A stretch of DNA of 64,000 nucleotides. It comes from Pseudaquabacterium terrae (GTDB lineage: Bacteria; Pseudomonadota; Gammaproteobacteria; Burkholderiales; Burkholderiaceae_C). The notes below the pieces were generated by a model. The model saw only the letters and a program-made list of their open reading frames with translations, searched no databases and was not told the DNA's origin. The position numbers and the translations under genes were made by a program. Below, one piece after another: positions 37,445-48,889 of this stretch (position 1 is the first letter of the stretch; each line of letters begins with the position of its first letter). The stretch covers positions 558,001-622,000 of the forward strand of contig NZ_JABRWJ010000004.1 in assembly GCF_013266755.1 (NCBI RefSeq), in the 5' to 3' direction.

Positions 37445-40231
37445 ATGCACACACCGCAGGCGACCGGCCACTGGCAGCTGCGCCTGCTGGGCGGGCTCGA
37501 GGCGCGCAATGGCGAGCTGCACATCACGCGCTTCGTCAGCCGGCCCACGGCGCTGCTGCTGGTGCGGCTGGCGCTGTGGCCGCAGCGCATGCATGCGCGC
37601 GAGGAGCTGGTCGACCTGCTGTGGCCGGACGCGCCGCTGGATGCCGGCCGCAACCGGCTGCGCCAGGCGCTGGCCGCGTTGAAACGCATGCTGGAGCCGC
37701 CCGGCAGCGACGCGCCGCCGGTGATCCTGGCCGACCGGCAGAGCCTGCGCATCAACACGGCGGCGCTGAGCTGCGACGTGCAGGCCTTCGAAACCGCGCT
37801 GCGCGAGGGCCGTTTCGACGCGGCGCGCGCGCTGTACCAGGGTGAGCTGCTGCCGGGCTTCTACGACGAGTGGGTGCACGAGGAGCGCGGCCGGCTCGCG
37901 GCGCTGGCCGAACGCCTGGCCGCGGCGCCGGCGCTGCCGGCCCCTTCGGCCCCTTCGGCGCCCGTGGCCGCGCCGCCGATCGCAACGCTGCCCCCGGTCG
38001 AGACCGCCGAGCCGCCGAGTTACCTGACCCGCCTGTTCGGTCGCGACGCCGAGCTGGCGCAGCTGCCGGGCTTGCTACGCGAGCATCGGCTCGTCACACT
38101 GTGCGGCCCCGGCGGCTGCGGCAAGACGCGGCTGGCGACCGAGCTGCTGCAGCGCCTGCGTGCGGCGCCCGACGGCGGCGGCTTCGACCTGCTGGCCTTC
38201 GTGCCGCTGGCCGAATGCAGCGATGCCGACGCGCTGCGCTCGCAATTGCGCGTCTCGCTGCAGCTGCCGCCGCCGCAGCGCGAGGCGGCCGATCCGCTGG
38301 CCACCGCGCTCGCCGGCCGGCGCGTGCTGCTGGTGCTGGACAACGCCGAGCAACTGGTCAGCGCGCCGGTGCTCGAGCTGATCGAAGGCTGGCTCGGCCG
38401 GCTGCCGGGGCTGCACCTGCTGGTGACGTCGCGCCGCGTGCTCGGTCTGCCGGGCGAGCGCGAGAAGGTGCTGCCGCCGCTGCCGCTGCCGCGCGAGGGC
38501 AGCGATGCGGCCGCGTTGCGGGCCAACCCCGGCATCGCGCTGTTCATCGACCGCGCCCGCGCGCTGCGGCCCGACTTCCAGGTGCCCGAGCGCCAGCTCG
38601 CCGCCTTGCTCGCGCTGTGCCGCGCGCTCGACGGCCTGCCCTTGGCGATCGAGCTGGCCGCAGCGCGCAGCCGCGCCTTCTCGATCGCCGAGATGCACGC
38701 GGCGTTGACGCGCCCGTTCGAATTGCTGCAGCGCACCGGCGCGGCCGCGCGCGGCCGGCGCCACGATTCGCTGCAGGCCGCGATCGACTGGAGCTGGCGT
38801 CTGCTCGATCCGGCGCAGCAGGCGCTGCTGGCGGCGCTGGCCGTGTTCCGCGGCGGCTGGACCGCCGACGACGCGCAGGCCGTCTGCCCGGTCGACGATG
38901 CGCGCGCCCGCCTTGAAGCGCTGGTGGCGGATTCGCTGCTGACCGTCGAGGCCCCACCGGACGAGGATGCGGACGAGGGCGCTGCGGACAAGCCGCCCGC
39001 GCTGCGTTTCCAGATGCTCGAGGGCATCCGTGCCTTCGTGCTCGAGCGTTTGCCCGAGGAACAGCGGCCGGCGCTGCGCGCAGCGCACCGCGCGCACTTC
39101 GCCGCGCGCACCGAGGCGCTGCGTGCCGCCGACCGCGTGCTCGACGACGCCGACCTGCCGAACATCGCCGAAGCGCTGCGCAGCGCGGTCGACGACGGCG
39201 TGCCGGGTGAAGCGCTGGCGCTCGCGCTGGCGCTGAGCACGCACTGGAACAGCCAGGGCATTGCGCCGGAGCTGCTGGCGCTGCTCGACCGTGCGTTCGA
39301 CGCGCTGCCGTTGGACGCCGAGCCGGCTGCGCCGGCGGCCGAGGGGGCGGCGCCGGCGGCGCTGATGCTGGCCATGCTGCACCTGACCGCCGGCCACGGC
39401 CAGCAGGCGCGCGGCCGTGCGGCCCAGGCGCTGCAAGCCGCGGGCAGCCGGCCCGCGCTGCGCGGCCAGGCACTGTGCGCACGCGTGCGCATCGCGTTCG
39501 AGCTCGACCGGCAGGGCAGCGGCCTCGAGGCGGCGCTCGACGAAGCCGCCGCACTGGCCCAGCGGGCCGGGGCGCCCGCGCTCAGCGCCGAGGTGATCGG
39601 CTTGCGCGGCATGCTGCTGCTGCGCCACGGTGACGACCCGTTGCGCGCCGACCAGTTGTTGCTGGAAGCGACGGCGCGTCATCGTGCGCTCGGGCAAGGG
39701 CGCGAAGCGCGGCGGCTGCAGTTCGAACGCGCCTGCTGCCTGGTGCGGCAACGGCGCTGGCACGAGGCGCTGATCGAAGCGCAGGTCTGCGAAGCCGCGT
39801 ACCGCGACGCCGGCGATCGCCACCAGCGGCTGTCGGCCATCAATCTGCAAGGCGTGCTGCATGCCGAGCTGCGCCAATGGCCCGACGCGTTGCGCGCCTA
39901 CCGCCGCTGCGCGCAGGCGGCCTGGGCTCTGCACAACCACTACTGGCTGGCCTATGCGCTGTGGAATCACGGCCGCAACCTGGCACGGCTGCGCCGGCCG
40001 GAAACCGCGGCGCTGCTGATGGCGTTCAGCCAGCGCTTCTGGGCCACGCACTTCGGCACCATCGACCGCGATGACCTGCGTTACGTGCGACGGGTGCGGC
40101 GGCTCGCCGAATGCCAGCTCGGCCGCGCCGCGACGGCCATCGCCTGGCAGCGCGGCGAGGCGCTGACGCTGCCGCAGGCCATCGGCCTGGCCTTGGCCGA
40201 ATCGGAGCCGTTTGCCGGGCAAACCCCCTGA
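37445..40231 (+). CDS. Large BTAD/NB-ATPase/TPR transcriptional regulator (SARP/AfsR-like)
   Basis: 928 residues. Residues 1-90 form an OmpR-type winged helix (HWQLRLLGGLEARNG; REELVDLLWPDAPLDAGRNR). Residues 90-160 are the bacterial transcriptional activator domain. About 200-500 is a STAND-type ATPase: FGRDAELAQL, Walker A GPGGCGKT, Walker B VLLVLDNAEQL, and GLPLAIELAAARSR (GLPL motif). A C-terminal helical TPR-like region follows. Such proteins are ATP-gated switches. Position behind emrB suggests, but does not prove, control of efflux. TAAGAT lies seven bases before the ATG with no Shine-Dalgarno sequence. Confidence 0.88.
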   Translation: MHTPQATGHWQLRLLGGLEARNGELHITRFVSRPTALLLVRLALWPQRMHAREELVDLLWPDAPLDAGRNRLRQALAALKRMLEPPGSDAPPVILADRQSLRINTAALSCDVQAFETALREGRFDAARALYQGELLPGFYDEWVHEERGRLAALAERLAAAPALPAPSAPSAPVAAPPIATLPPVETAEPPSYLTRLFGRDAELAQLPGLLREHRLVTLCGPGGCGKTRLATELLQRLRAAPDGGGFDLLAFVPLAECSDADALRSQLRVSLQLPPPQREAADPLATALAGRRVLLVLDNAEQLVSAPVLELIEGWLGRLPGLHLLVTSRRVLGLPGEREKVLPPLPLPREGSDAAALRANPGIALFIDRARALRPDFQVPERQLAALLALCRALDGLPLAIELAAARSRAFSIAEMHAALTRPFELLQRTGAAARGRRHDSLQAAIDWSWRLLDPAQQALLAALAVFRGGWTADDAQAVCPVDDARARLEALVADSLLTVEAPPDEDADEGAADKPPALRFQMLEGIRAFVLERLPEEQRPALRAAHRAHFAARTEALRAADRVLDDADLPNIAEALRSAVDDGVPGEALALALALSTHWNSQGIAPELLALLDRAFDALPLDAEPAAPAAEGAAPAALMLAMLHLTAGHGQQARGRAAQALQAAGSRPALRGQALCARVRIAFELDRQGSGLEAALDEAAALAQRAGAPALSAEVIGLRGMLLLRHGDDPLRADQLLLEATARHRALGQGREARRLQFERACCLVRQRRWHEALIEAQVCEAAYRDAGDRHQRLSAINLQGVLHAELRQWPDALRAYRRCAQAAWALHNHYWLAYALWNHGRNLARLRRPETAALLMAFSQRFWATHFGTIDRDDLRYVRRVRRLAECQLGRAATAIAWQRGEALTLPQAIGLALAESEPFAGQTP

Positions 40232-40299
40232 ACTGCGCTACCAGGGCGATGCAATTCTCACGCTCGTGCAAGGTCGGTTTGTGGTCGAATTGAACGACC

Positions 40300-41166
40300 A
40301 TGAGTGCCCCCCGAACCGCTGCCGTGCCGACATCGGCCGCCTCGTCCGTCGCATCGCCGTCGGGCCTTGACTGGCAGCGCTGGGTGCGCCGCATCGGGCC
40401 GCTGAAGCTCGCACTGGTGGTCTTGCCGGTGTCGCTGCTGCTCGCCGCGCTGACCGGCGCCGCGCTGGCTGCCATCACCGGCGCATCGATCGCCACCCTC
40501 GCGCTCCTCGGTAGCGCGAGCGCCTTGCCGGCGGTGCTGGTCGCCGCCGCACTGTTCTGGCGCGCCGGGCCGGGCGCCGTGCCGGCCTTGCCGGAGATCG
40601 ATGTCGCTGCCACGCGTGATGCGCTGACCGGCGCCTTCACGCAACGCCATTTCGTCGCCGCGACCGACCGCGAATGGGCGCGCATCCGCCGCCACGGCGA
40701 AGACGCCGCGCTGCTGATGGTCGATGTCGACCACTTCCGCGCGCTGAATGACAAGCAAGGCCCGGCCTGCGGCGATGCGGCACTGGTCGAGATCACCCGC
40801 CTCGCGTCCGCGACGCTGCGCCAGTACGACCTGCTCGCGCGCTTCGGCGGCGGCGTGCTGGTGGTCTATCTCCCGCACACCGATCCGATCGGCGCACTCG
40901 ATGTCGCCGAGCGCATCCGCGAACGCGTCGCCGGTTATCGCCTGACCTGGGAAAGCCAATCGATCGGCGTCACCGTCAGCATCGGGGTCGCCGCCGTCGG
41001 CGCGGACCATGCCGCGCTCGATGCCGTCATTGCGGATGCCGGCACCGCATTGCGCGAAGCAAAAGCCGCCGGCCGCAACTGCGTGCGCGCCGCACCGGTG
41101 CAACCGCGCCGCCAGCCGGCGCCGGGGGCGTCGATCGGCGACCGCCGCGCCAAGGGCCCGATCTGA
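40300..41166 (+). CDS. Membrane GGDEF-domain protein with degenerate active site
   Basis: 288 residues. Two hydrophobic segments (LKLALVVLPVSLLLAALTGA; IATLALLGSASALPAVLVAA) precede a GGDEF domain starting DALTGAFTQRHFVAATDREW. Metal-binding Asp (LMVDVDHFRALND) is kept, but the signature GG[D/E]EF reads GGGVL (RFGGGVLVVYLP), so catalysis is unlikely. The inhibitory I-site RxxD (RQYD) stands five residues before it and is intact, which fits a c-di-GMP receptor. SIGVA and KAAGRNCV complete the fold. An inverted repeat GGTCG/CGACC sits between 40270 and 40300 upstream. Confidence 0.87.
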   Translation: MSAPRTAAVPTSAASSVASPSGLDWQRWVRRIGPLKLALVVLPVSLLLAALTGAALAAITGASIATLALLGSASALPAVLVAAALFWRAGPGAVPALPEIDVAATRDALTGAFTQRHFVAATDREWARIRRHGEDAALLMVDVDHFRALNDKQGPACGDAALVEITRLASATLRQYDLLARFGGGVLVVYLPHTDPIGALDVAERIRERVAGYRLTWESQSIGVTVSIGVAAVGADHAALDAVIADAGTALREAKAAGRNCVRAAPVQPRRQPAPGASIGDRRAKGPI

Positions 41167-41176
41167 TCGGGACTGA

Positions 41177-42282
<1,106 letters not shown>

Positions 42283-42286
<4 letters not shown>

Positions 42287-44873
42287 CAGTCCTCCTTCAC
42301 CGCCAGCACCGCCTGCCGCGACGCCGCCCGCCGCGCGCTGAATGCCGCCGTCAGCGCGCCGGCCAGCAGCACCGCACCCGCCAGCAGCGCGAGCGGCAGC
42401 GCCGGCAACGTCATCGACATCGTCCAGTGAAAACTCTGCGGGTTGACGACGTGCACCAGCACGACGGCGATCGCCAGCCCGAGCCCGATGCCGACCGCGC
42501 AGCCGGCCACCAGCCAGGCCAGCGTCTCGAGCGTCACCAGCCCGATCACCTGGGCGCGCGTCAGCCCCAGGTGCGCCAGCAGGCCGAACTCCTTGCGCCG
42601 CGCCAGCACCTGCGCCGACAGGCTGGCCGCGACGCCGACCAGGCCGACGCCGATCGCCACCGCCTGCAGGTAGCGCGTCACCGCGAAGCTGCGGTCGAAG
42701 ATCGACAGCGACATCCGCCGCAGTTGCGCGGTACTGGCGATGTCGATCGGCAGCGCGGCGCCGGCGCGCTCGCGCAGCGCCGCGTCGACCGCCGCCGGCG
42801 CCGCGCCGGGCGCGAGCGAGAGCGACAGCTCGTTCAGCCCGGCGTCGCCGGTCAAGCGCCGGTAGTCGTCGAGCGCAATGGCCACCGCGCCGAACTGGCG
42901 CGCGTAGTCGCGCCAGATCCCGCGCACCAGCAGCGGCGGCCGCGCGGCGGCGTCGACGCCGGGCAGGGGCAGCGTGATGCGCTGGCCGACCGACCAGCCG
43001 TACAGCGCCGCCGCCGGCTCGCTCAGGTAGATCGACGTGATGCCGGGCTGCGCCGGAATCAGCGTGCCGACCAGCGGCAACACCGTGGCCGGATCGGCCA
43101 GCGGCCGCGCGACCAGCGTGACCGACGGCCGGTGCGGATCGAGCTGCATCGGCCGGTGGCGCGCCACCTGCACCCGCGCGACGCCGGGCACCGAGGCCGC
43201 CGCGGCGACGAAGTCCGGCGGCAGCAAGGCCTGCTCGGCGGCGCTGCTGCTCTGCGCGGTGCGCAGGTACAGGTCGGCCGGCAGGATCTGCTCCAGCCAG
43301 CCCGAGACGGCCTCGCGGAAGCTGGCGACCATCACCGTCAGCGCCACCGACAGCGCCAGGCTCGCGACGACGCCGGCGACGGTGGCGCTGGCCGTCTGAC
43401 GGGCGAAGCGGGCGCGGCGCCAGGCCAGCAGCATGAGCGCGGTGCGCGGCTGCGCGTGGCGTTGGATCAGCGCCTGCACGGCCGCCGGCACCAGTGCGAC
43501 GCCACCGCCGAGCAGCAGCGCGACCGAGGCATAGGCGGCCAGCGGCAGTCCGCCGATCGGCGGCGCCAGCGCCAGCAGGCCACCGCCGCCCAGGGCCGCG
43601 AGACCCGGCCAGACCGGCGGTGCGGCCCCGGTCGGACCGCCGAAGCCCTTCAACGCCTGCGCCGGCGCCAGCTGCTCGGCGCGCCGCGCCGGCCACCAGG
43701 CGCCGCCGACCGTCGCCATGACGCCGAGCGCGCCGCACGCGGCGAGCATCGGCCACGGCCACGCCAGCCGCGGCACCGTGCCCGGGAAGTAGCCGCCGCC
43801 GAGATCGCCGCCCAGCAAGCGCAGCGCGCCCCAGGCCAGCAGCGCGCCGGCGCCCAGGCCCAGCAGGCTGCCGACGAGCCCCAGCAGCGCGCTCTCGGCG
43901 AGCACCAGCCGCCGGCGTTCGCGCGCGGCGAGCCCGAGCACGCCAAGCAGCGCGAACGACGGCGTGCGCTGCGCGACCGACAGCGAGACCACCGAATAGA
44001 CCAGGAAGCCGCCGACCAGCAGCGCGACCAGCGCCAGCACGCCGAGGTTGACGCGGTAGGCGAGCGACAGGTTCGACAGCCGCTGCACCGCATCGTCGGC
44101 CGCGCCGACGCGTACTTCAGGCGTCAGCGTCAACGCCTGCAGCCAGGCCGCGCGGTCGACGCCTTGCACCAGCTTCAGGTCGATGCGGGAGAGGCGCCCC
44201 GCGCGCTGGAAACCGTGCTGCGCGGCGGCGATGTCGAGCACGATCAGCGGCGTGCTGCCGGCGGCGACGCTGCCCGCCACGCGCAGCCGCCGCCACCCGC
44301 CGGCCGATTGCAGCTCGATCTGGTCGCCCGCGCGCAGCTGCAGCCGCGCCATCGCCGCCGGGTTCGGCCAGGCGAGGCCGGGGTCGAGCAGCATCGCGGC
44401 GCCGCGCTCGGGCGCCGAGGCCGGCTGCGGCAGCAGCATCGGCGCGATCGCGGCGACGCGCAGCGCATCGATGCCGACGATCCGCACCGGTACTGGCACC
44501 GGCGCCGGCGCGGCGGCCGCGCTGGCCCCACTGGCCGCACTGGCCGCACTGGCCGCACTGGCCGCACTGTCGATGCGGCGCGCCTGGCTGTCGAGCTCCA
44601 GCACCGGGCTGGCGACGGCAACCTGTTCGTCGCGCGCGAGTCTCGCGATCCAGCCGTCGTCGAAACCCTGCGAACTTGACGCGGCGAGCACCACGTCCGG
44701 CTCGCCATTGACCGTGCGCACGGCCTGCGCGAACTCGGTCAACGCCGAATGGTTGATCATCTGCACCGAGCCGGCCAGCGCGACGCCGAGCGCCACCGCC
44801 AGCAGCGCGACGCCGTGGCGCCACGGATGGTGGCGCCATTCGGCCCATGACAGCGTGAGCAGCGGCAGCAGCT

Positions 44874-44877
<4 letters not shown>
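42283..44877 (-). CDS. FtsX-like ABC permease, large two-domain form
   Basis: 864 residues from the ATG at 44877, which overlaps the ATPase stop (ATGA). A first anchor (WRHGVALLAVALGVALAGSV), a periplasmic MacB-PCD-like region, three helices (LGVLALVALLVGGFLVYSVV; ESALLGLVGSLLGLGAGALL), then a second periplasmic domain and three more C-terminal helices (VAIGVGLVGVAASLSAQVLA; LALLAGAVLLAGALTAAFSA) give the duplicated FtsX layout of YbbP or fused AttF-AttG. It transduces ATP hydrolysis to extraction of a substrate from the inner membrane rather than classic translocation. A Ser-Ala-Ala repeat lies near residue 105-117. Confidence 0.88.
44522..44566. repeat. 9-bp tandem repeat inside the FtsX-like gene
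   Basis: Four perfect copies of CTGGCCGCA (44531-44566) plus one variant copy (44522-44530). Units are in frame and encode a run of Ser-Ala-Ala in a periplasmic loop, so copy-number change would alter loop length without breaking the frame. Confidence 0.9.
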
Positions 44878-45524
<647 letters not shown>

Positions 45525-45610
45525 GTCAGCGGTCCGTTGTGCTCGGCGCCGTACCGCGCATGCACAGACAGAGCGAGCCAAGGCCACGGGGTACCCGCTG
45601 CCGCTCGTGT

Positions 45611-45874
45611 CCCCCGGTCGCTTCGCTCCCTCCTCCTCTTACCTCGCTGCAGCGGGCACCCCATGTCCTTGGCAACGGTACCGCGGTGGCGTGCGAAGAA
45701 TCAATTCCAGGGCCGTGCCCGATCAGGACGGCAGGGTGCCCTGTGGAGCGAGGTAAGAGGAGGAGGGAGCGGAGCGACCGGGGGAGTGAGCCCGGACACA
45801 AACAGTCCAGTGGACTGTTTGTGCCTGGCGAACGCCAGGGCCTCTGGCCCTGGCCGGCGCAACAGGGCACCCTG
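45611..45874. repeat. Inverted-repeat intergenic element with nested palindromes
   Basis: The 456-base gap 45525-45980 has no gene but is highly structured. A 38-base arm at 45611-45648 (CCCCCGGTCGCTTCG ... TACCTCGCT) recurs inverted at 45747-45784 with one mismatch. A 27-base palindrome at 45797-45823 has 13-base arms starting CACAAACAGTCCA. CCTGGCG/CGCCAGG (45824-45839) and CCAGGGCC/GGCCCTGG (45835-45853) are overlapping perfect stems. CAGGGTGCCCTGT (45732-45744) and ACAGGGCACCCTG (45862-45874) are exact 13-base inverted ends around this second part. It looks like two opposed copies of a small repeat, the first truncated. It has no coding capacity. Confidence 0.85.
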
Positions 45875-45980
45875 GCGGCCTGATCTCGCTGAGACTTCAA
45901 TAGCAATGGCAGCAATGGGCCGCGAGCACCCCCTCGGCGGAACAACGCCGCAGGCGGGCGGATCGAGGCTGGGAGCGCCA

Positions 45981-46901
45981 TCATCCGAATTCAGGCAGCT
46001 GCGCGCGCAGCGGAGCCAGCAGGTCGCCGCCCGAGTCGCAGGCGATCGTCTCGCGCTGCATCGAGCGCAGCCAGGTCAGCTGGCGCTTGGCGAGCTGGCG
46101 CGTCGCGGCGATGCCTTGTTCGCGCAGGGGGCCGAGCGCGTCGTTATCGAGCGCCTCCCAGGCCTGGCGGTAGCCGACGCAGCGCATCGAAGGCAGCCGG
46201 GGGTGCAGATCGCCGCGCGCGCGCAGCGCGCGCACTTCGTCGATCAAGCCGGCAGCGAGCATGGCATCGAAGCGCTCGGCGATGCGGCGGTGCAGCCAGG
46301 CGCGCGACACCGGCTCGAGCGCGACGAGGCGCAGCGGCAGCCCGGCGCTGGTCGCCTGGCCGTGGTGGTCTGACAGCGGGCGGCCGCTCAGCTGCCAGAC
46401 TTCGAGCGCGCGCTGGATGCGCTGCGCGTCGTTGGGTGCCAGGCGCGCGGCTGTCGTCGGGTCGATGCGTCGCAGCTCTTCGTGCAGCGCCGGCCAGCCT
46501 TCGGCGGCCGCGCGCGCTTCGAGCGCTGCGCGCACAGCGGGATCCGCCGGCGGCAGCGCATCGAGGCCATCGATCAGTGCCTTGAAGTACAGCATCGTGC
46601 CGCCGACCAGCAGCGCGAGCCGGCCGCGGGCATTGATCTCGGCGATCAGCCGGCGCGCATCGGCGGCGAACTGCGCAGCCGAGTAGGCATCGGTCGGCTC
46701 GAGAATATCGATCAAATGGTGCGGCACCTGCGCGCGCTCCGCGGCGCTCGGCTTCGCGGTGCCGATGTCCATGCCGCGATAGACCAGCGCCGAATCGACG
46801 CTGACGATCTCCAGCGGGAGCACGGCGGCCAGCTGCATCGCCAGCGCACTCTTGCCCGACGCGGTCGGGCCGGCGAGGGCGAGGGCATGCAGCGCCGTCA
46901 C
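45981..46901 (-). CDS. miaA: tRNA dimethylallyltransferase
   Basis: 306 residues, starting at GTG 46901, which overlaps the MFS stop (GTGA). P-loop [17 protein letters not shown], the DMAPP/tRNA motifs [19 protein letters not shown] and [31 protein letters not shown], and [12 protein letters not shown] with [11 protein letters not shown] are all standard. MiaA prenylates A37 of tRNAs reading UNN codons. Clustering with mutL, as in many proteobacteria, agrees. Confidence 0.96.
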   Translation of the reverse strand: MTALHALALAGPTASGKSALAMQLAAVLPLEIVSVDSALVYRGMDIGTAKPSAAERAQVPHHLIDILEPTDAYSAAQFAADARRLIAEINARGRLALLVGGTMLYFKALIDGLDALPPADPAVRAALEARAAAEGWPALHEELRRIDPTTAARLAPNDAQRIQRALEVWQLSGRPLSDHHGQATSAGLPLRLVALEPVSRAWLHRRIAERFDAMLAAGLIDEVRALRARGDLHPRLPSMRCVGYRQAWEALDNDALGPLREQGIAATRQLAKRQLTWLRSMQRETIACDSGGDLLAPLRAQLPEFG

Positions 46902-48121
46902 ACGGCCACCCGCGCCGGATCACCGTGCCGGCGCACCAGCGTCCAGACGACCAGCACCGCGCCCGCCGCGCCGCTGCCGATGCCGATCGCCAAGGGCCGC
47001 AGCGTGCCGTCGAGCGCATGGCCGAGCCACAGGCCGATGCCGAAGGCGGCGAGCGCCAGCACGCAGCCGGCAAGCGCCGCCGCCAGCCCGGCCGAGCGCG
47101 GGAACGGCCCGACCGCACCGGCCTGGCCGCAGGGCTGGTGCACGCCGTGGCCGAGCGCATACAGCCAGGTCGGCAGCATCACCGCCCAGACGGCGCGGTG
47201 GTCGGTCGACGCCAGCACGGCCATGCCGAGCGCGCTGGCGATCGAGAAGCCGCTGCCGCGCAGGACGGTGCCGACGAGGCCATGGCGCGGCAGCCAGCGG
47301 CGGCAGAAGAAGGTGCCAGTGATGTACGCGAGCGAGGTGGTGCACATCACGAGTCCGGCCTGCAGCGGCGCGAGTCCGAGCACGCGGATCAGGATGAAGC
47401 CCGAGCCGGCGAGGAAGACGAACAGGCCCGCATAGGTGCAGGCGACCAGCAGCGACCAGGCGCGGAAGGTCGGGTGGCCGAGGATGCGGCCGGCCTGCGC
47501 GAGCAGCGGCCCGAGGCGCGTTGCGGCCGGATCGCGGCTGCGCAGCGTCTCCGGCAGCCGCCACGCGATGAGCGCCCACAGCAGCAGCCCGATCACGCCC
47601 ATCGCGACCAGCGTCGCGCGCCAGCCGGAGGCGGCCACCAGCAGCCCGCCGCTCAACGGGCTGGCGATCGCGATCACGCCGAGCCCGGACAGCGCGCGCG
47701 CCATCACCAGCGCACCCTCGTGCGGCTGGTACAGGTCGCGCAGCATCGCCCGCGCGCAGACCACCGGCACCGACAGCGCCGCGCCCTGCACGATGCGCCA
47801 GCCGATCACCTGCGTGATGTCGCCGCCGAGCGCCGCGCCGGCCGAGGCCAGCGTGTACAGCCCGAGTCCGGCCAGCAGCACCGGCCGCCGGCCGAAGCGG
47901 TCGGCGACCGGCCCCCAGACCAGCTGCGCGAGGCCGAACGCGAGGATCAGCGCCGACATCGTCAACTGCACCGGCGCGACCGGCGCCTGCAGGTCGCTGC
48001 CCATCGCGGGCAAGGCCGGCAGCACCAGGTCGGTCGTCAGCGGCTGCAAGCCCAGCAGCAGCGCCAGCGTCCAGGCGGCGGCGAGCGGGGACAGCGGCGC
48101 ACGGACCGTCCTATCAGACAA
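46898..48121 (-). CDS. Bcr/CflA-type MFS drug transporter
   Basis: 407 residues with 12 predicted helices. Motif A is [16 protein letters not shown], motif B region ARAMLRDLY, and motif [19 protein letters not shown], as in Bcr/CflA 12-TMS antiporters. No ATG is near the start: TTG at 48121 overlaps the rluF-like stop and is preceded by GGACGA, giving [10 protein letters not shown]. The next ATG (residue 40) would remove helix 1. It is embedded in the mutL/rluF/miaA cluster, all genes being close-packed. Confidence 0.88.
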   Translation of the reverse strand: MSDRTVRAPLSPLAAAWTLALLLGLQPLTTDLVLPALPAMGSDLQAPVAPVQLTMSALILAFGLAQLVWGPVADRFGRRPVLLAGLGLYTLASAGAALGGDITQVIGWRIVQGAALSVPVVCARAMLRDLYQPHEGALVMARALSGLGVIAIASPLSGGLLVAASGWRATLVAMGVIGLLLWALIAWRLPETLRSRDPAATRLGPLLAQAGRILGHPTFRAWSLLVACTYAGLFVFLAGSGFILIRVLGLAPLQAGLVMCTTSLAYITGTFFCRRWLPRHGLVGTVLRGSGFSIASALGMAVLASTDHRAVWAVMLPTWLYALGHGVHQPCGQAGAVGPFPRSAGLAAALAGCVLALAAFGIGLWLGHALDGTLRPLAIGIGSGAAGAVLVVWTLVRRHGDPARVAV

Positions 48122-48881
48122 AACGCTCGTCCGGGCGGAGGTAGCGCCATTGGCCGACGGGCAGCTTGCCGAGCACGACGCTGCCGATGCGCACGCGCTT
48201 CAGGCCGGTCACCTTCAGGCCGACCAGCTCGCACATGCGGCGGATCTGGCGCTTGCGCCCCTCGCGCAGCACGAAGCGCAGCTGGTCCTCGTTGGCCCAG
48301 CTGACGCGCGCCGGCTTCAGCGCCTTGTCGTCGAGCGACAGGCCGTGCTGCAGCAGCGCCAGCTTCTCCGGCGCCCAGGCCGGCAGCGGCTGCACGCGCA
48401 CCAGGTATTCCTTCTCGGCGCGGCTGTCCTCGCCGATCAGCAGCTTGGCGATGCGGCCGTCCTGCGTCAGCACCAGCAAACCGGTCGAGTCGATGTCCAG
48501 CCGGCCGGCCGGCGCGAGGCCACGCTGCTGGCCGGGATGGAAGCGCTGCGGCGCCTTGTCCTCGCGCCAGCGGTTGGTCGCGGTGAACAGCACGCTGGCC
48601 GGCTCGTACCCATCCTCGGCCTGGCCCGAGACGTAGCCCATCGGCTTGTGCAGCAGCACGGTGACGCGCTGCGCCTGCTGCTGGCGCGCGGCCGGATCGA
48701 TCTCCACCACCACGTCGGGCTGCACGCGCTGGCCGAGCACCGCCGGCACGCCGCCGACCTTGACCCAGCCGGCCTCGATCCATTCGTCGGCCTCGCGGCG
48801 CGAGGCCAGCCCACGCTCGGCGAGCAGCTTGGACAGCCGCATGCCTTCGGCAGACGGATCTTTGTTGTCGGATTGATTCAT
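48114..48881 (-). CDS. rluF: 23S rRNA pseudouridine synthase, RluF/RsuA family
   Basis: 255 residues from the ATG at 48881. The N-terminal S4 domain is MRLSKLLAERGLASRREADE. The catalytic domain has LAPAGRLDIDSTGLLVLTQD (catalytic Asp) and the C-terminal LREGRKRQIRRMCELVGLKV. The length and S4-catalytic order fit RluF/RluB/RsuA; RluF is preferred because of the short tail and KVTGLKRVRIGSV, though RsuA or RluE-like specificity cannot be excluded. It is 8 bases downstream of mutL. Confidence 0.85.
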   Translation of the reverse strand: MNQSDNKDPSAEGMRLSKLLAERGLASRREADEWIEAGWVKVGGVPAVLGQRVQPDVVVEIDPAARQQQAQRVTVLLHKPMGYVSGQAEDGYEPASVLFTATNRWREDKAPQRFHPGQQRGLAPAGRLDIDSTGLLVLTQDGRIAKLLIGEDSRAEKEYLVRVQPLPAWAPEKLALLQHGLSLDDKALKPARVSWANEDQLRFVLREGRKRQIRRMCELVGLKVTGLKRVRIGSVVLGKLPVGQWRYLRPDERFV

Positions 48882-48889
48882 CGTCTTCT

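Noticed and set aside
34790-37879. A 1029-codon minus-strand frame opposite emrA and emrB
   Set aside because: Gln/Arg/His-rich antisense shadow typical of GC-rich DNA; the plus strand encodes well-recognised transporters.
44522-44566. A CRISPR array
   Set aside because: Nine-base units without spacers, in frame within a coding sequence.
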